A DNA stretch of 64,000 nt from Corynebacterium sp. (GTDB lineage Bacteria > Actinomycetota > Actinomycetes > Mycobacteriales > Mycobacteriaceae), in the NCBI RefSeq assembly GCF_030532715.1, contig NZ_JAUNKO010000005.1, positions 186,001-250,000 of the forward strand, given 5' to 3'. Below are positions 21,019-29,370 of this stretch, piece by piece. Both the position numbers and the translations under genes were made by a program. The notes under the pieces were generated by a model. That model saw only the letters and a list, made by a program, of their open reading frames with translations, ran no database searches and was not told the origin of the DNA. The first letter of the stretch is position 1, and each line of letters starts with the position of its first letter.

Positions 21019-23019
21019 TTAACCGATGTGCAGCGGGTCGATCTGCACACGCAACGGCAACAACTCTTTCCGCGTGGCGCGGGCAACCTGCGCGGCCCGC
21101 AACGCACGCCCCAACGCCAAGCCCTGGGCCACCGGCACCCGAACAAGGATTCGCTGCGGGGGGCCGTAACGCTGTTCGTCGTATTCCCCGGGGAGTGTCA
21201 CCCCGGGCGGCAGATCCACCGGGCCGAGGATTTCCCCACCCTCAGGCACCTCCAAAAGTTCAATAAAGTTTTCGAGCGTTTCCGAGGGCGCATCCACCGC
21301 TGCCATTCGAACGGATGGAGGAAAGCCGACTTCCGCGCGTTGCGCGAGTTCCGCGGCGGCCGCGCCGATCATGTCCCACCGGATCAGCGCCTGCACCACA
21401 GGCAGCCCCGGATCAGCCATCACCACCACTTCCCCGTCCCGGCGCACCAAGGTTGCCGCAGCTGTCCACTTGGCAAGGGTTTCCTCCGCTGCCCGCAAGT
21501 CGGGCCGCCCCAACAACGCCCAGGTGTCCAGCAGCACGAGCGCACCGTAACTCCCCTGCGGCTCCGCGCCCGGAGTGGCCACCACCAATTGCGGGCCGTC
21601 GTCGATGGCATCGACAATGTGTGCGCCACCCGAGGTGACCACCTTGACGCCGGGGAACGCCCGCCCAAGTTCCTCCGCGGTACGCCCGGCGCCCAACACC
21701 ACGGCGCGGAGCTTCACCGATCCGCACGCCCCGCAGCGGTAGCGCGAATCTGGGCGGCCGCACCACCGGCAGGTGGGCACCGCGGCCTCACCACCCGTGG
21801 GTAAACCCAATGGCCCGTTGCAGTGTCGGCAGCGCGCGGGCGCACCGCACGAACCGCACGCCAAGGTTGGTATGTAGCCAACGCGGGGAACCTGCACCAG
21901 CACGGGCTGCCCACGGCCGAAGGCTTTGCGCACGGCTGCAAACGCCGCACTTGGCAGTCTGGCCACGCCCGCGCGCGGGTCCCGTTCCAAGGCGAAGCTG
22001 GAATCGGCAGCCGCGAACACATGAGGCATGCGAGTTCGAATCACCTCGCGCGGCGCGACGAGGTTGTGCATCCAGCCGCGGGCCACCAACAATTGGGTTT
22101 CCGCGGTCCGCGAATGTCCCGCGATAATCAGCGCGCAATGCTGCTTGGCGCTGCGCATCGTCAATACCTCGCGGGCATGCACATACGGTGCGCGCGGGTC
22201 GGACAAGTTTTCGTCTCCATCGTTCACGATCACCGCCAAACGCAAGTTCGGCAGCGGGGCGAATGCGGCGCTGCGGGTGCCAATCACCAATCGCCCCTGC
22301 CCGTGCAACACAGATAGAAAGCGTCGATAGCGCGCCTGCGGGCCAAGCGCCGCGCCCAACACCGTAATCTGCTTGGCGGAAACCCACTGCCGGCACGCCG
22401 ACTCCAGCGTATCGACATCCCGCTGATCCGGCACCACGATCAGCGCACCGCCCCCATCCATCACCGTTTTGATCGCCAATGCGGCAAGCGCCCGCGCCCA
22501 ATCCTCACCCGGGGCAATCTGCCACGCCGCGCGTGCCTTGGCGCCGGAAAGCACGGCGTCCACAAACGACTCCCCGTAAGCATACGAAGACCATTGCGAA
22601 AGGTCCGGTTCCTCCGCTGCCCCGAGTTCCTCCCATGGGGTAGCGAAATCGGACTGCTCGGCGCCTGCATGGCGCGCGGGGATTGCCGCCCGAATGAGGT
22701 CGCTTCGAACGCCGGCATACCGGTCCGCCAGCGCCTCAACGAGTTCGCGTGTGGGCAACGGATACACCACATCCGGGGAGATCACTCGTTCCAACCACGC
22801 GAGGTCACCTTGATGGTCAGTGTGGGAAGAGCGGGAAATCAGCACGGCGTCGACAAGTCGGCCCGCGAACCGCACGCGCACACGCACCCCGGGTTGGGCT
22901 TGCTCGTGCTGCTCAGAATCCACCCGATAATCGAACAGCCGATCAAGGTGCGGAAGGCCAAGTAGCGGGAGCACTCGGGCCACTGGAACCGCGGGCGCAG
23001 GCACTCGAGCTGTGGACAT
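21019..23019 (-). CDS. priA: PriA-like primosomal protein N' lacking ATPase motifs
   Basis: This 666-residue PriA homologue keeps the N-terminal 3'-end-binding domain (LLGLPHLDRLFDYRV) and the zinc-binding cysteines (CGSCGAPARCRHC and CRWCGRPDSRYRCGACG). The nucleotide site is gone: where PriA helicases have GxTGSGKT this protein reads AWQIAPGEDW, and VNDGDEN replaces the DEEH box. Actinobacterial PriA proteins are generally degenerate in this way, so it may act as a DNA-structure-binding loading factor rather than a helicase. The start is at MSTARVPAP; an upstream ATG is possible. It is divergent from the cytochrome-b5-like gene. Confidence 0.93.
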   Translation of the reverse strand: MSTARVPAPAVPVARVLPLLGLPHLDRLFDYRVDSEQHEQAQPGVRVRVRFAGRLVDAVLISRSSHTDHQGDLAWLERVISPDVVYPLPTRELVEALADRYAGVRSDLIRAAIPARHAGAEQSDFATPWEELGAAEEPDLSQWSSYAYGESFVDAVLSGAKARAAWQIAPGEDWARALAALAIKTVMDGGGALIVVPDQRDVDTLESACRQWVSAKQITVLGAALGPQARYRRFLSVLHGQGRLVIGTRSAAFAPLPNLRLAVIVNDGDENLSDPRAPYVHAREVLTMRSAKQHCALIIAGHSRTAETQLLVARGWMHNLVAPREVIRTRMPHVFAAADSSFALERDPRAGVARLPSAAFAAVRKAFGRGQPVLVQVPRVGYIPTLACGSCGAPARCRHCNGPLGLPTGGEAAVPTCRWCGRPDSRYRCGACGSVKLRAVVLGAGRTAEELGRAFPGVKVVTSGGAHIVDAIDDGPQLVVATPGAEPQGSYGALVLLDTWALLGRPDLRAAEETLAKWTAAATLVRRDGEVVVMADPGLPVVQALIRWDMIGAAAAELAQRAEVGFPPSVRMAAVDAPSETLENFIELLEVPEGGEILGPVDLPPGVTLPGEYDEQRYGPPQRILVRVPVAQGLALGRALRAAQVARATRKELLPLRVQIDPLHIG

Positions 23020-23051
23020 GCTGCCATCGTACCCAACCGCGGCGCAGGCCA

Positions 23052-23080
23052 TTGACACAGGGAAACTACCGAGTTAGGCT
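23052..23080 (+). promoter_or_regulatory. Promoter of the cytochrome b5-like/tetR operon
   Basis: A consensus -35 box TTGACA (23052-23057) is separated by exactly 17 nt from a -10 box TAGGCT (23075-23080). The inverted repeat at 23081-23109 starts on the next base, so it would cover the transcription start. Confidence 0.65.
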
Positions 23081-23109
23081 GTGAATGAATATTCAAACCA
23101 TTCATTCAC
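23081..23109. promoter_or_regulatory. Probable TetR operator (perfect inverted repeat)
   Basis: GTGAATGAAT (23081-23090) and ATTCATTCAC (23100-23109) are exact inverted copies separated by 9 nt. A second small palindrome, TGAATATTCA, overlaps the left arm at 23086-23095. It lies immediately downstream of the -10 box and about 45 nt before the first gene of an operon that encodes a TetR regulator, which is the normal arrangement for self-repression. The half-site TGAATGA resembles the site of the TetR-type Bacillus FadR. Confidence 0.7.
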
Positions 23110-23154
23110 GCCGGGATTTTGCCGTCTTACCGGCCAATTTCACAAGGAGAAGCC

Positions 23155-23547
23155 ATGAAAGTAGCGTTGATCACCGCCTTCGTCATCGTCGCAGCCATCA
23201 TCCTCACGGTCGTCGGGTACTACACAGTGAAGTCGATCGTGTCGCCCAACCCCCACGTCGGCGATCACACAAAACTCGAACGTACGTTCACTACGGAGGA
23301 GGAACAAATCATCCGCACCAACCGCTTCACCATCGAAGACCTAGCCAAGCACAACGGCACCGACGGCACGGAAGCGTACGTTGCAATCGACAACGTGGTC
23401 TACGATCTCTCGGGCGCTCCATCGTGGGCGAAAGGCATGCACCACGGCGTCAGCGCTGGCACAGATGCCACGGAAGCCTTCGTGCAATCCGTCCACGACA
23501 AGCAGATACTACAGAAGCTTCGCGTCGTGGGCGGGTTGGATCCATAG
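23155..23547 (+). CDS. Membrane-anchored cytochrome b5-like haem/steroid-binding protein
   Basis: This is a 130-residue protein. Residues 4-26 form a membrane helix that anchors the N-terminus. After a linker, residues 58-130 match the cytochrome b5-like pattern of small bacterial haem/steroid-binding proteins: FTIEDLAKHNG, a YVAIDNVVYDLSG strand, W-x-x-G-M-HHG with the likely haem-ligand histidine, AGTDATEAF, and a final LRVVGGL. The HPGG of classical b5 is replaced by MHHGVSAG. AAGGAGAA precedes the ATG. It is co-transcribed with the TetR gene 14 nt downstream. The redox partner or ligand is unknown. Confidence 0.85.
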   Translation: MKVALITAFVIVAAIILTVVGYYTVKSIVSPNPHVGDHTKLERTFTTEEEQIIRTNRFTIEDLAKHNGTDGTEAYVAIDNVVYDLSGAPSWAKGMHHGVSAGTDATEAFVQSVHDKQILQKLRVVGGLDP

Positions 23548-23561
23548 TAGGATGGACACCC

Positions 23562-24107
23562 ATGGACGCTGCCAACCAACGCCTGCTCGACGCAGCCCAC
23601 ACCCAATTCGCACGCAACGGTTACAAGAAGACCTCGGTGGCAGACATTGCGGCTACGGCGGGCGTGGCGGTGGGCAGCGTATACAAGTTCTACCCTTCAA
23701 AAAAGGAACTGTTTTTCGAGGTTTACTTCGCCGAAAACGCCCGCATGAAGCGCGACATCGCCAAGCGGATCGATTGGGGGTTTCCGCGGGCGGCGATGCT
23801 CGAATTCATGTCCCAGCTTTCTCAGGCGACAGCGCGCAACAAGATTTTGGGCGCGTGGAATGACCCGCAGATCGGCCCTGCACTGCAAGCCGCTGGCTCC
23901 GATCGGTGCGAGACCTCCGAATTCCAGGCGTTCCTCACCGAACAATCACAACGCTGGCGGGACGCGGGGCTCATCCCCCACGACTGCTCGCAGGAATTCC
24001 TCGAGGCGCTTCTCGACGCCGCGAACAAGATCGACACCGAACTCAACCTCGCACCCGAGGTAACGGTGTTTATCTATGAAGCGATGGTTGAAAAATTATT
24101 CGCTTAG
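23562..24107 (+). CDS. TetR-family transcriptional regulator
   Basis: This 181-residue repressor has the TetR/AcrR DNA-binding domain at residues 5-50: RLLDAAHTQFARNGYKKTS, then VADIAATAGVAVGSVYKFYPSKKELF. A helical ligand-binding domain with no recognised ligand follows. The ATG at 23562 was chosen because the HTH domain begins there; the frame is open much further upstream but overlaps the b5-like gene. It probably binds the inverted repeat 23081-23109 and represses its own operon. Its 3' end overlaps the convergent small membrane gene by 38 nt. Confidence 0.92.
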   Translation: MDAANQRLLDAAHTQFARNGYKKTSVADIAATAGVAVGSVYKFYPSKKELFFEVYFAENARMKRDIAKRIDWGFPRAAMLEFMSQLSQATARNKILGAWNDPQIGPALQAAGSDRCETSEFQAFLTEQSQRWRDAGLIPHDCSQEFLEALLDAANKIDTELNLAPEVTVFIYEAMVEKLFA

Positions 24108-24372
24108 GCTGGCGGCGGTCGTCCGTGAGGAACGGATTGTAATGCTGCGCAATCTGCATCGACACCACCACAACCGCCACGCACATTGATGCGATAAACC
24201 CGAGGAGGTCTTTGTGCTCCACCAGCACCGTGAGCACTGAAAACCCGATCACACCGGTGGTGAGCAGCATGGCGGCAAGCAGCCGCCGCTGCAGCGGGTC
24301 CCGAATATTTGCCATCAAAAATGGCAGCAGGGCGGATAGGGAAAACATTGGCATGATCAATGGAAGCAACAC
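24070..24372 (-). CDS. Small membrane protein with three hydrophobic segments, function unknown
   Basis: This 100-residue protein has hydrophobic segments at about 1-22, 33-53 and 58-78, and a polar tail ending PKRIIFQPSLHR. I recognise no family. The GTG at 24370-24372 was chosen because GGAGG lies 7 nt before it; the frame extends 53 more codons without a ribosome site, and the extension is arginine- and proline-rich. It is transcribed towards the tetR gene and the two overlap by 38 nt at their 3' ends. Confidence 0.6.
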   Translation of the reverse strand: MLLPLIMPMFSLSALLPFLMANIRDPLQRRLLAAMLLTTGVIGFSVLTVLVEHKDLLGFIASMCVAVVVVSMQIAQHYNPFLTDDRRQPKRIIFQPSLHR

Positions 24373-24508
24373 GAGGGTTCCTCCGGGCGTGACGCAAGGC
24401 TTTTGGGTGATGAGGCGCCACTTCAAGCGCCACCCCAACCACGCTAGCAACGTTTCAAAGATATTTCTATGATTGTTTTCACATCCATAGGTTTGGCTGC
24501 AATATTTT

Positions 24509-24542
24509 CCGGTTGACGGAGCCGGTGGCAACCGCCAACCGG
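24509..24542 (-). terminator. Nested hairpin after the aminotransferase gene
   Basis: CCGGTTG (24509-24515) pairs with CAACCGG (24536-24542), and CGGT-ggca-ACCG folds inside. It begins 8 nt after the aminotransferase stop on the minus strand. No T-run follows (AAAATATT), so the call as a terminator is tentative. Confidence 0.4.
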
Positions 24543-24549
24543 GACGACG

Positions 24550-25878
24550 CTACAGCGCTTCGGCGATCGCGGCGTCGATAATGCTTAAGCCTTCCTCAAG
24601 CTCGGCGGCGCTGATGTTCAACGGCGGAACCACATGCATGCGGTTGAAATGCGTAAACGGCCACAACCCGCGTTGCTTACATGCCGTAGCCAACGCAGCC
24701 ATCGGGGCGTTTTGTTCCGCGGTTGGGTTGAACGGCACCAATGGCTCGCGCGTGTCCTTGTCTTTGACAAACTCAATCGCCCAGAACATGCCGACGCCAC
24801 GGACGTCACCGACACAATCATAGGTGTCGCGCATCGCTTCCAGGCGCGGACGGATGATTCGCTCCGCGAGGTCGTTGACGTGTTTGAAGGTTTGTTCCTC
24901 TTCGAAAATCTGCAAGGTTTCCACGCCGGGCGCGCACGCAAGCGGGTGCCCGGAATAGGTCAACCCGCCGGGGAATGCGCGAGTGCCAAACGTCGCGCGA
25001 ATCTCGTGTGAAATCAACACCCCGCCAAGCGGCACATAGCCCGAATTCACGCCCTTGGCAAAGGTGACGAGGTCCGGAAGCACATCGAAATGTTGGTAGG
25101 CGAACAACGCTCCCGTGCGGCCGAAGCCCGCCATCACCTCGTCGGCGATGTACACGATGCCGTGCCTGTCACACAATTCCCGAACGCCTTGAAGGTAGCC
25201 CGGCGGCGGCACCAGGATACCGTTGGTGCCAACCACGCTTTCGATGATGATCGCAGCAATCGTCTCCGGCCCCTCCAACAGGATTTGCTGCTCGAGGTGC
25301 GCGAGCGCGCGGGCAGATTCCTCCTCCGGGGTGGTGGCGTAAAACACGCTGCGATACAGGTACGGGCCGAAGAAGTGTACGACGGAGGTGTCGCTGGGTT
25401 CGTTCGCCCAACGCCGTGGGTCGCCGGTGAGGCTGATGGCGGTGGCGGTGGCCCCGTGGTACGACCGGTACATCGACATAACTTTTCGTCGCCCCGTGTG
25501 CAGGCGCGCCATCCGCACCGCGTGCTCCACCGCATCCGTGCCACCGTTGGTAAAGAACACATTGGCAAAATGATCGCTGCCGGCGGCTTCGACGATGCCT
25601 TGCGCCAACTTCGAACGAGTTTCCTCCGCAAAGCTCGGCGCCACCGTAGCAAGGCGTTCGGCTTGACGTTTGATAGCCGCCACGAGCCGCGGATGCTGGT
25701 GCCCGAGGTTAAGGTTCACCAATTGTGAGGTGAAGTCCAAGTACTTGTTCCCATCGTGATCCCAGAAATAGCTCCCGCTGCCGGACGCCACCGGCACGGG
25801 CGAAATCAGGTCTTGGGCCGACCAAGAATGAAACACATAAGACCGGTCAAGGCCTACAACGTCAGCGTTTGTTGTCAT
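24550..25878 (-). CDS. Class III aminotransferase, probably beta-alanine (or 3-aminoisobutyrate):pyruvate
   Basis: This PLP-dependent transaminase has 442 residues. The lysine that binds PLP is K275 in VTFAKGVNSGY, and the cofactor aspartate is D246 in YIADEVMAGFGRTG. YRSYHGATATAISLTGDPRRW and LTYSGHPLACA are typical of the omega-amino acid:pyruvate group. VFHSWSAQ near the start also recalls taurine aminotransferases. With the neighbouring semialdehyde dehydrogenase and dihydropyrimidine genes, beta-alanine or 3-aminoisobutyrate is the likely substrate, giving (methyl)malonate semialdehyde. The ATG at 25876-25878 was preferred to a TTG three codons earlier; no clear ribosome site precedes it. 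It is 32 nt downstream of mmsA. Confidence 0.88.
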   Translation of the reverse strand: MTTNADVVGLDRSYVFHSWSAQDLISPVPVASGSGSYFWDHDGNKYLDFTSQLVNLNLGHQHPRLVAAIKRQAERLATVAPSFAEETRSKLAQGIVEAAGSDHFANVFFTNGGTDAVEHAVRMARLHTGRRKVMSMYRSYHGATATAISLTGDPRRWANEPSDTSVVHFFGPYLYRSVFYATTPEEESARALAHLEQQILLEGPETIAAIIIESVVGTNGILVPPPGYLQGVRELCDRHGIVYIADEVMAGFGRTGALFAYQHFDVLPDLVTFAKGVNSGYVPLGGVLISHEIRATFGTRAFPGGLTYSGHPLACAPGVETLQIFEEEQTFKHVNDLAERIIRPRLEAMRDTYDCVGDVRGVGMFWAIEFVKDKDTREPLVPFNPTAEQNAPMAALATACKQRGLWPFTHFNRMHVVPPLNISAAELEEGLSIIDAAIAEAL

Positions 25879-25910
25879 CGGATCCAACTTTCAATGAGAT
25901 GATGGGGCGA

Positions 25911-27392
25911 TTAGTGGGTGGGAAAACCCAGGTTGATTTGGGACTCGTTCGGCAGCGGCCAACGGCTGGTCACCACCTTGCGGCGGGTGTAGAAATTGAA
26001 CGATTCTGGACCGTACATGTGCGTATCACCAAAGAGGGACTCCTTCCAGCCGCCGAAGGAAAACGCGCCGATTGGTACCGGAATTGGCACATTGATGCCC
26101 ACCATGCCGACCTCGATGGCGAACTCGAATTCGCGGGCAGTTCGGCCGTCGCGGGTAAACAGCGCCGTGCCGTTGGCGTAGCGATTTGCGTTGATCAGCG
26201 ACACTGCTTCATCGTAGGTGCCCACCCGCGCGATGCATAGCACTGGGCCGAAGATTTCCTCGTCGTAGCACGGCATGCCGGGGCGGACATTGTCAATAAT
26301 GGACGGCCCAATGAAAAATCCTTGCGAATCCCCGAAGTCCCAACTCCTGCCATCAACAAGCAGTTTCGCGCCGTGCCGCTCCGCGTCCGCCACAAATCCG
26401 GTGATTCGTTCGAGCGAATCTTTGGTGATCACCGGGCCCATTTCGGCGTCCGGATCGTCGAAGGCACCGACCTTGAGGGCGTTGGTTCGCGCCACGATTT
26501 TCGCCACGAGCTCATCGGCGATATCACCGACGGCGACCACCACCGAGATCGCCATGCAACGCTCCCCCGCGGAGCCGTAACCTGCGGAAACTGCGGCGTC
26601 GGCTGCGGCGTCGAGATCCGCGTCGGGCATCACCACCATGTGGTTTTTCGCCCCGCCAAGCGCCTGCACGCGCTTACCATTGCCCGCCGCGCGGGTATAG
26701 ATCGCTTTCGCCACTGGCGTGGAACCCACAAAACTTACCGCTCGAACACGCGGGGAATCCAGCAGTTGGTCCACCACCGCCTTATCGCCGTGCACCACGT
26801 TCAGCACGCCCGGCGGCAACCCGGCATCTGCAAACGCTTGCGCAATCCAATTCGCCGCCGACGGGTCCCGTTCACTGGGTTTGAGGATCACGGTATTGCC
26901 AGCGGCGATCGCGGTGGTAATCATCCACAGCGGCACCATCGCCGGAAAATTGAACGGGGTGATGCAGGCGACCACGCCGAGGGGCTGACGCGTTTGGTGC
27001 ACGTCAATACCTCCGGCCGCCTGTTCCAAATGCTCGCCTTTCATGTGGTGCACCAAGCCCGCGCAGAACTCCACGTTTTCTAAGCCGCGGGTGATTTCCC
27101 CGGCGGCATCCGACAACACCTTGCCATGTTCCTGGGAAATAATGCGTGCCAGTTCGTCCGCGCGTGCGGAAATAATCTCGCGCAGCCGGAACATGATGTT
27201 CGCACGCTTGGCCATGCCGGTGGCGCGCCAGGCGGGAAACGCCTCTTCCGCGGCGTCGATAGCCTTTTCGAGGGTGGTGGGGCTGGCGAAGGCGACGCGG
27301 CCGATCTCGACCCCGGTCGACGGATTCATAATCGCGCCGGTGCGGTCGGAATCGTGCGTGAGTTCTCCCCCGATAACGTGTTGTACGAGCAT
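25911..27392 (-). CDS. mmsA: CoA-acylating (methyl)malonate-semialdehyde dehydrogenase
   Basis: The enzyme would oxidise malonate or methylmalonate semialdehyde to acetyl-CoA or propionyl-CoA with loss of CO2, using NAD and CoA. The 493-residue protein has the aldehyde dehydrogenase fold with ITPFNFP (144-150), LKPSERDPS (170-178), FVGSTPVAKAIY and the catalytic C279 in GSAGERCMA. The MmsA-specific Arg-Cys-Met is present instead of the usual GQxC. The ATG was chosen for its perfect AGGAGG 7 nt upstream; the frame is open 17 codons further. It starts a two-gene operon with the aminotransferase and is divergent from the PucR gene. Confidence 0.93.
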   Translation of the reverse strand: MLVQHVIGGELTHDSDRTGAIMNPSTGVEIGRVAFASPTTLEKAIDAAEEAFPAWRATGMAKRANIMFRLREIISARADELARIISQEHGKVLSDAAGEITRGLENVEFCAGLVHHMKGEHLEQAAGGIDVHQTRQPLGVVACITPFNFPAMVPLWMITTAIAAGNTVILKPSERDPSAANWIAQAFADAGLPPGVLNVVHGDKAVVDQLLDSPRVRAVSFVGSTPVAKAIYTRAAGNGKRVQALGGAKNHMVVMPDADLDAAADAAVSAGYGSAGERCMAISVVVAVGDIADELVAKIVARTNALKVGAFDDPDAEMGPVITKDSLERITGFVADAERHGAKLLVDGRSWDFGDSQGFFIGPSIIDNVRPGMPCYDEEIFGPVLCIARVGTYDEAVSLINANRYANGTALFTRDGRTAREFEFAIEVGMVGINVPIPVPIGAFSFGGWKESLFGDTHMYGPESFNFYTRRKVVTSRWPLPNESQINLGFPTH

Positions 27393-27440
27393 ATCGCAAC
27401 CTCCTGTGACGTACTGTACGAATACCGCGTTGAACTGCGG

Positions 27441-27500
27441 CATTACGAGCTTCTCCGCCCATGCTAAAGGCGCACAACGGGCGGCAATAGGCTCGTAATG
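27441..27500. promoter_or_regulatory. Inverted repeat in the mmsA/pucR divergent promoter region
   Basis: CATTACGAGC (27441-27450) and GCTCGTAATG (27491-27500) are exact inverted copies with 40 nt between them. CCGCCC (27455-27460) and GGGCGG (27479-27484) pair inside, one base off centre. The arrangement, midway between two divergent genes, fits a paired operator for the PucR-type regulator. Promoter boxes were not resolved. Confidence 0.5.
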
Positions 27501-27594
27501 TCACCGAAGAATCGGAAAGTGGACACACTGTTAACCTTGCACTTGGTACGGTGATCGTAGCAGCAGTCCTGCACCCGGCGACAAGGACACACCA

Positions 27595-29370
27595 ATGGCT
27601 TCGAACGAACGCATCGACGAGTGGCAATACGGGCACTACCTCACCATCCGGGATGTCCTCGATTCGCCCACCTTAGCGAAAGCGCGAGTAGAGGCGTTCT
27701 GCCCGCCGGAAGCGCTCGACCGGCCAGTGCGGTGGGTGCACGTTGCCGACGCCGTGCGCACCGGCGCCCTCTTGCAGGGTAGCGAGCTGCTCCTTACCAC
27801 CGGTATCGCGTGGAGCGATCGAGCTGACGAGCGAATTGGCATGATCGCAACATTCGCACAAAGATCCGTGGCGGCAATCGTGCTCGAGCTTGGCTCCCAT
27901 TGGCGGCAAGTGCCGGCCGACGTGGTCAACGCGTGCCAGCACTACGACATTCCGCTGCTGGCCATCCACGACGAAGTGAAATACGTGGAATTGACGGAGT
28001 ACATTCACACGCTGTTGCTGGAACACAAGGTTCGGCAGGTCAACGCGATCCACGACGTTACAGAGTCGTTTACCTCGCTCATGGTCAACGGCGCCCCAAC
28101 CACCCAAATTTTGGCGCACGCTAGCCGGCTGCTGCAATGCCCGGTGGTACTGGAAGACCTGTCCCACCAGGTGGTTGCGTACGCGGAGGGGCACATGCCG
28201 CCCAGCACCCTGCTGCATAATTGGAGCGAGAAATCCCGACGGTGGTCCGCCGCGATCGGCAACTACGGCACGCTCACGCAATGCGTCACCGTGGACGCCG
28301 ACAACGCCATCGGCGCGCGGGCTGTGGTCCGCGCCCTCACCAGTACCCCCAACAAACACCAGCACCACGACGCCGAATTGTGGACCATGATCGACGTGCA
28401 AGCACGCGGCGTAGCGTGGGGTCGTTTGTTCTACCGAGGTCGCAGCCTCAGCGACGCCGGCGGCGACCATATTTTAAGCCAGGCGGCCATCACGCTTGCC
28501 ATGGAGCGACTTGGATCCACAAACCCATATTCATGGGTGGACCTGATTGAAAAAACCGCGATTGAGCGGCTGGTACACAATAAGTACACCACCGTCCACG
28601 GCGTGCAGGAGGTGCTATCCGCATCCGGGTTCCGCATGGAAGGCAGGCACCTTTTCGCACTGCTGATGGAACACCACGGTAGCTACATCGAACCCACGGT
28701 GTACCGCAAGGAAATCCGAAAAACGTTTCAAGATGCGGATTTTCTGGCTACTGAGCTGGAATCAAACCCACGCTTGGTCATCGCGGCACTGTCCATTCCC
28801 GCGGATCCGGTGCACCACAACATCACGGAACCGCTCCACGCCATGGCCGAGCGCATCTGCGACAGCCACGACGCGAAATTGCGAATCATTTGTTCAAGCG
28901 CGAGCGAGACAACGTTGCAACTCTCTGCACTCATCCGCCAGCTTTCCTTGGCCACGCCTACCCCCATGCCGCGCGCCCGGGTGACCATCGTGCCATTAAG
29001 CCGCACCCCGTTGGAAAACCTGCTGCTCACCTTGCGCGACGACGTGCGCGTGCAGCACTATGTCAACTCCACGCTCGATCCGCTCCTCATGTACGACAAA
29101 AACCACCACGGGGACCTAGTGGAAACGCTCACGGCGGTGCTGGCACACCCGACTTCCCGGACCGCCGCGGCGCAACGATTGCACCTGTCCCGCACCGCGC
29201 TCTACGGTCGCATCGCCACAATCGAACGTTTATTGGACATGGATTTGAGCGATGGAGAAACCATATTCAGCCTGTCGCTCGCATTGAAAAGCATGCGTGG
29301 CAGCGCGGACGCATCAACGTTGAAACACAACATTGCCGTTGCGAGCGTCGACCAGCGCACGGACCGATGA
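27595..29370 (+). CDS. PucR-family transcriptional regulator
   Basis: This 591-residue protein has the two conserved ends of the PucR group. The N-terminal purine-catabolism-regulator domain is at about 12-135 (TIRDVLDSPTLAKARVEAF, then WVHVADAV and LLTTGIAW). The C-terminal helix-turn-helix is at about 515-560 (TSRTAAAQRLHLSRTALYGRIATIERLL). The central region is GAF/GGDEF-like and may bind a ligand. PucR proteins activate genes for purine or other nitrogen compound breakdown. Divergent from mmsA and next to the transporter operon, it is the obvious local regulator. AAGGA precedes the ATG. Its 3' end overlaps the convergent 183-aa gene by 57 nt. Confidence 0.9.
   Translation: MASNERIDEWQYGHYLTIRDVLDSPTLAKARVEAFCPPEALDRPVRWVHVADAVRTGALLQGSELLLTTGIAWSDRADERIGMIATFAQRSVAAIVLELGSHWRQVPADVVNACQHYDIPLLAIHDEVKYVELTEYIHTLLLEHKVRQVNAIHDVTESFTSLMVNGAPTTQILAHASRLLQCPVVLEDLSHQVVAYAEGHMPPSTLLHNWSEKSRRWSAAIGNYGTLTQCVTVDADNAIGARAVVRALTSTPNKHQHHDAELWTMIDVQARGVAWGRLFYRGRSLSDAGGDHILSQAAITLAMERLGSTNPYSWVDLIEKTAIERLVHNKYTTVHGVQEVLSASGFRMEGRHLFALLMEHHGSYIEPTVYRKEIRKTFQDADFLATELESNPRLVIAALSIPADPVHHNITEPLHAMAERICDSHDAKLRIICSSASETTLQLSALIRQLSLATPTPMPRARVTIVPLSRTPLENLLLTLRDDVRVQHYVNSTLDPLLMYDKNHHGDLVETLTAVLAHPTSRTAAAQRLHLSRTALYGRIATIERLLDMDLSDGETIFSLSLALKSMRGSADASTLKHNIAVASVDQRTDR

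Noticed and set aside
24104..24442. Alternative minus-strand frame (112 codons) overlapping the small membrane gene
   Set aside because: It is Ala/His/Arg-rich without hydrophobic segments. The other frame has three hydrophobic segments and a GGAGG 7 nt before its GTG.
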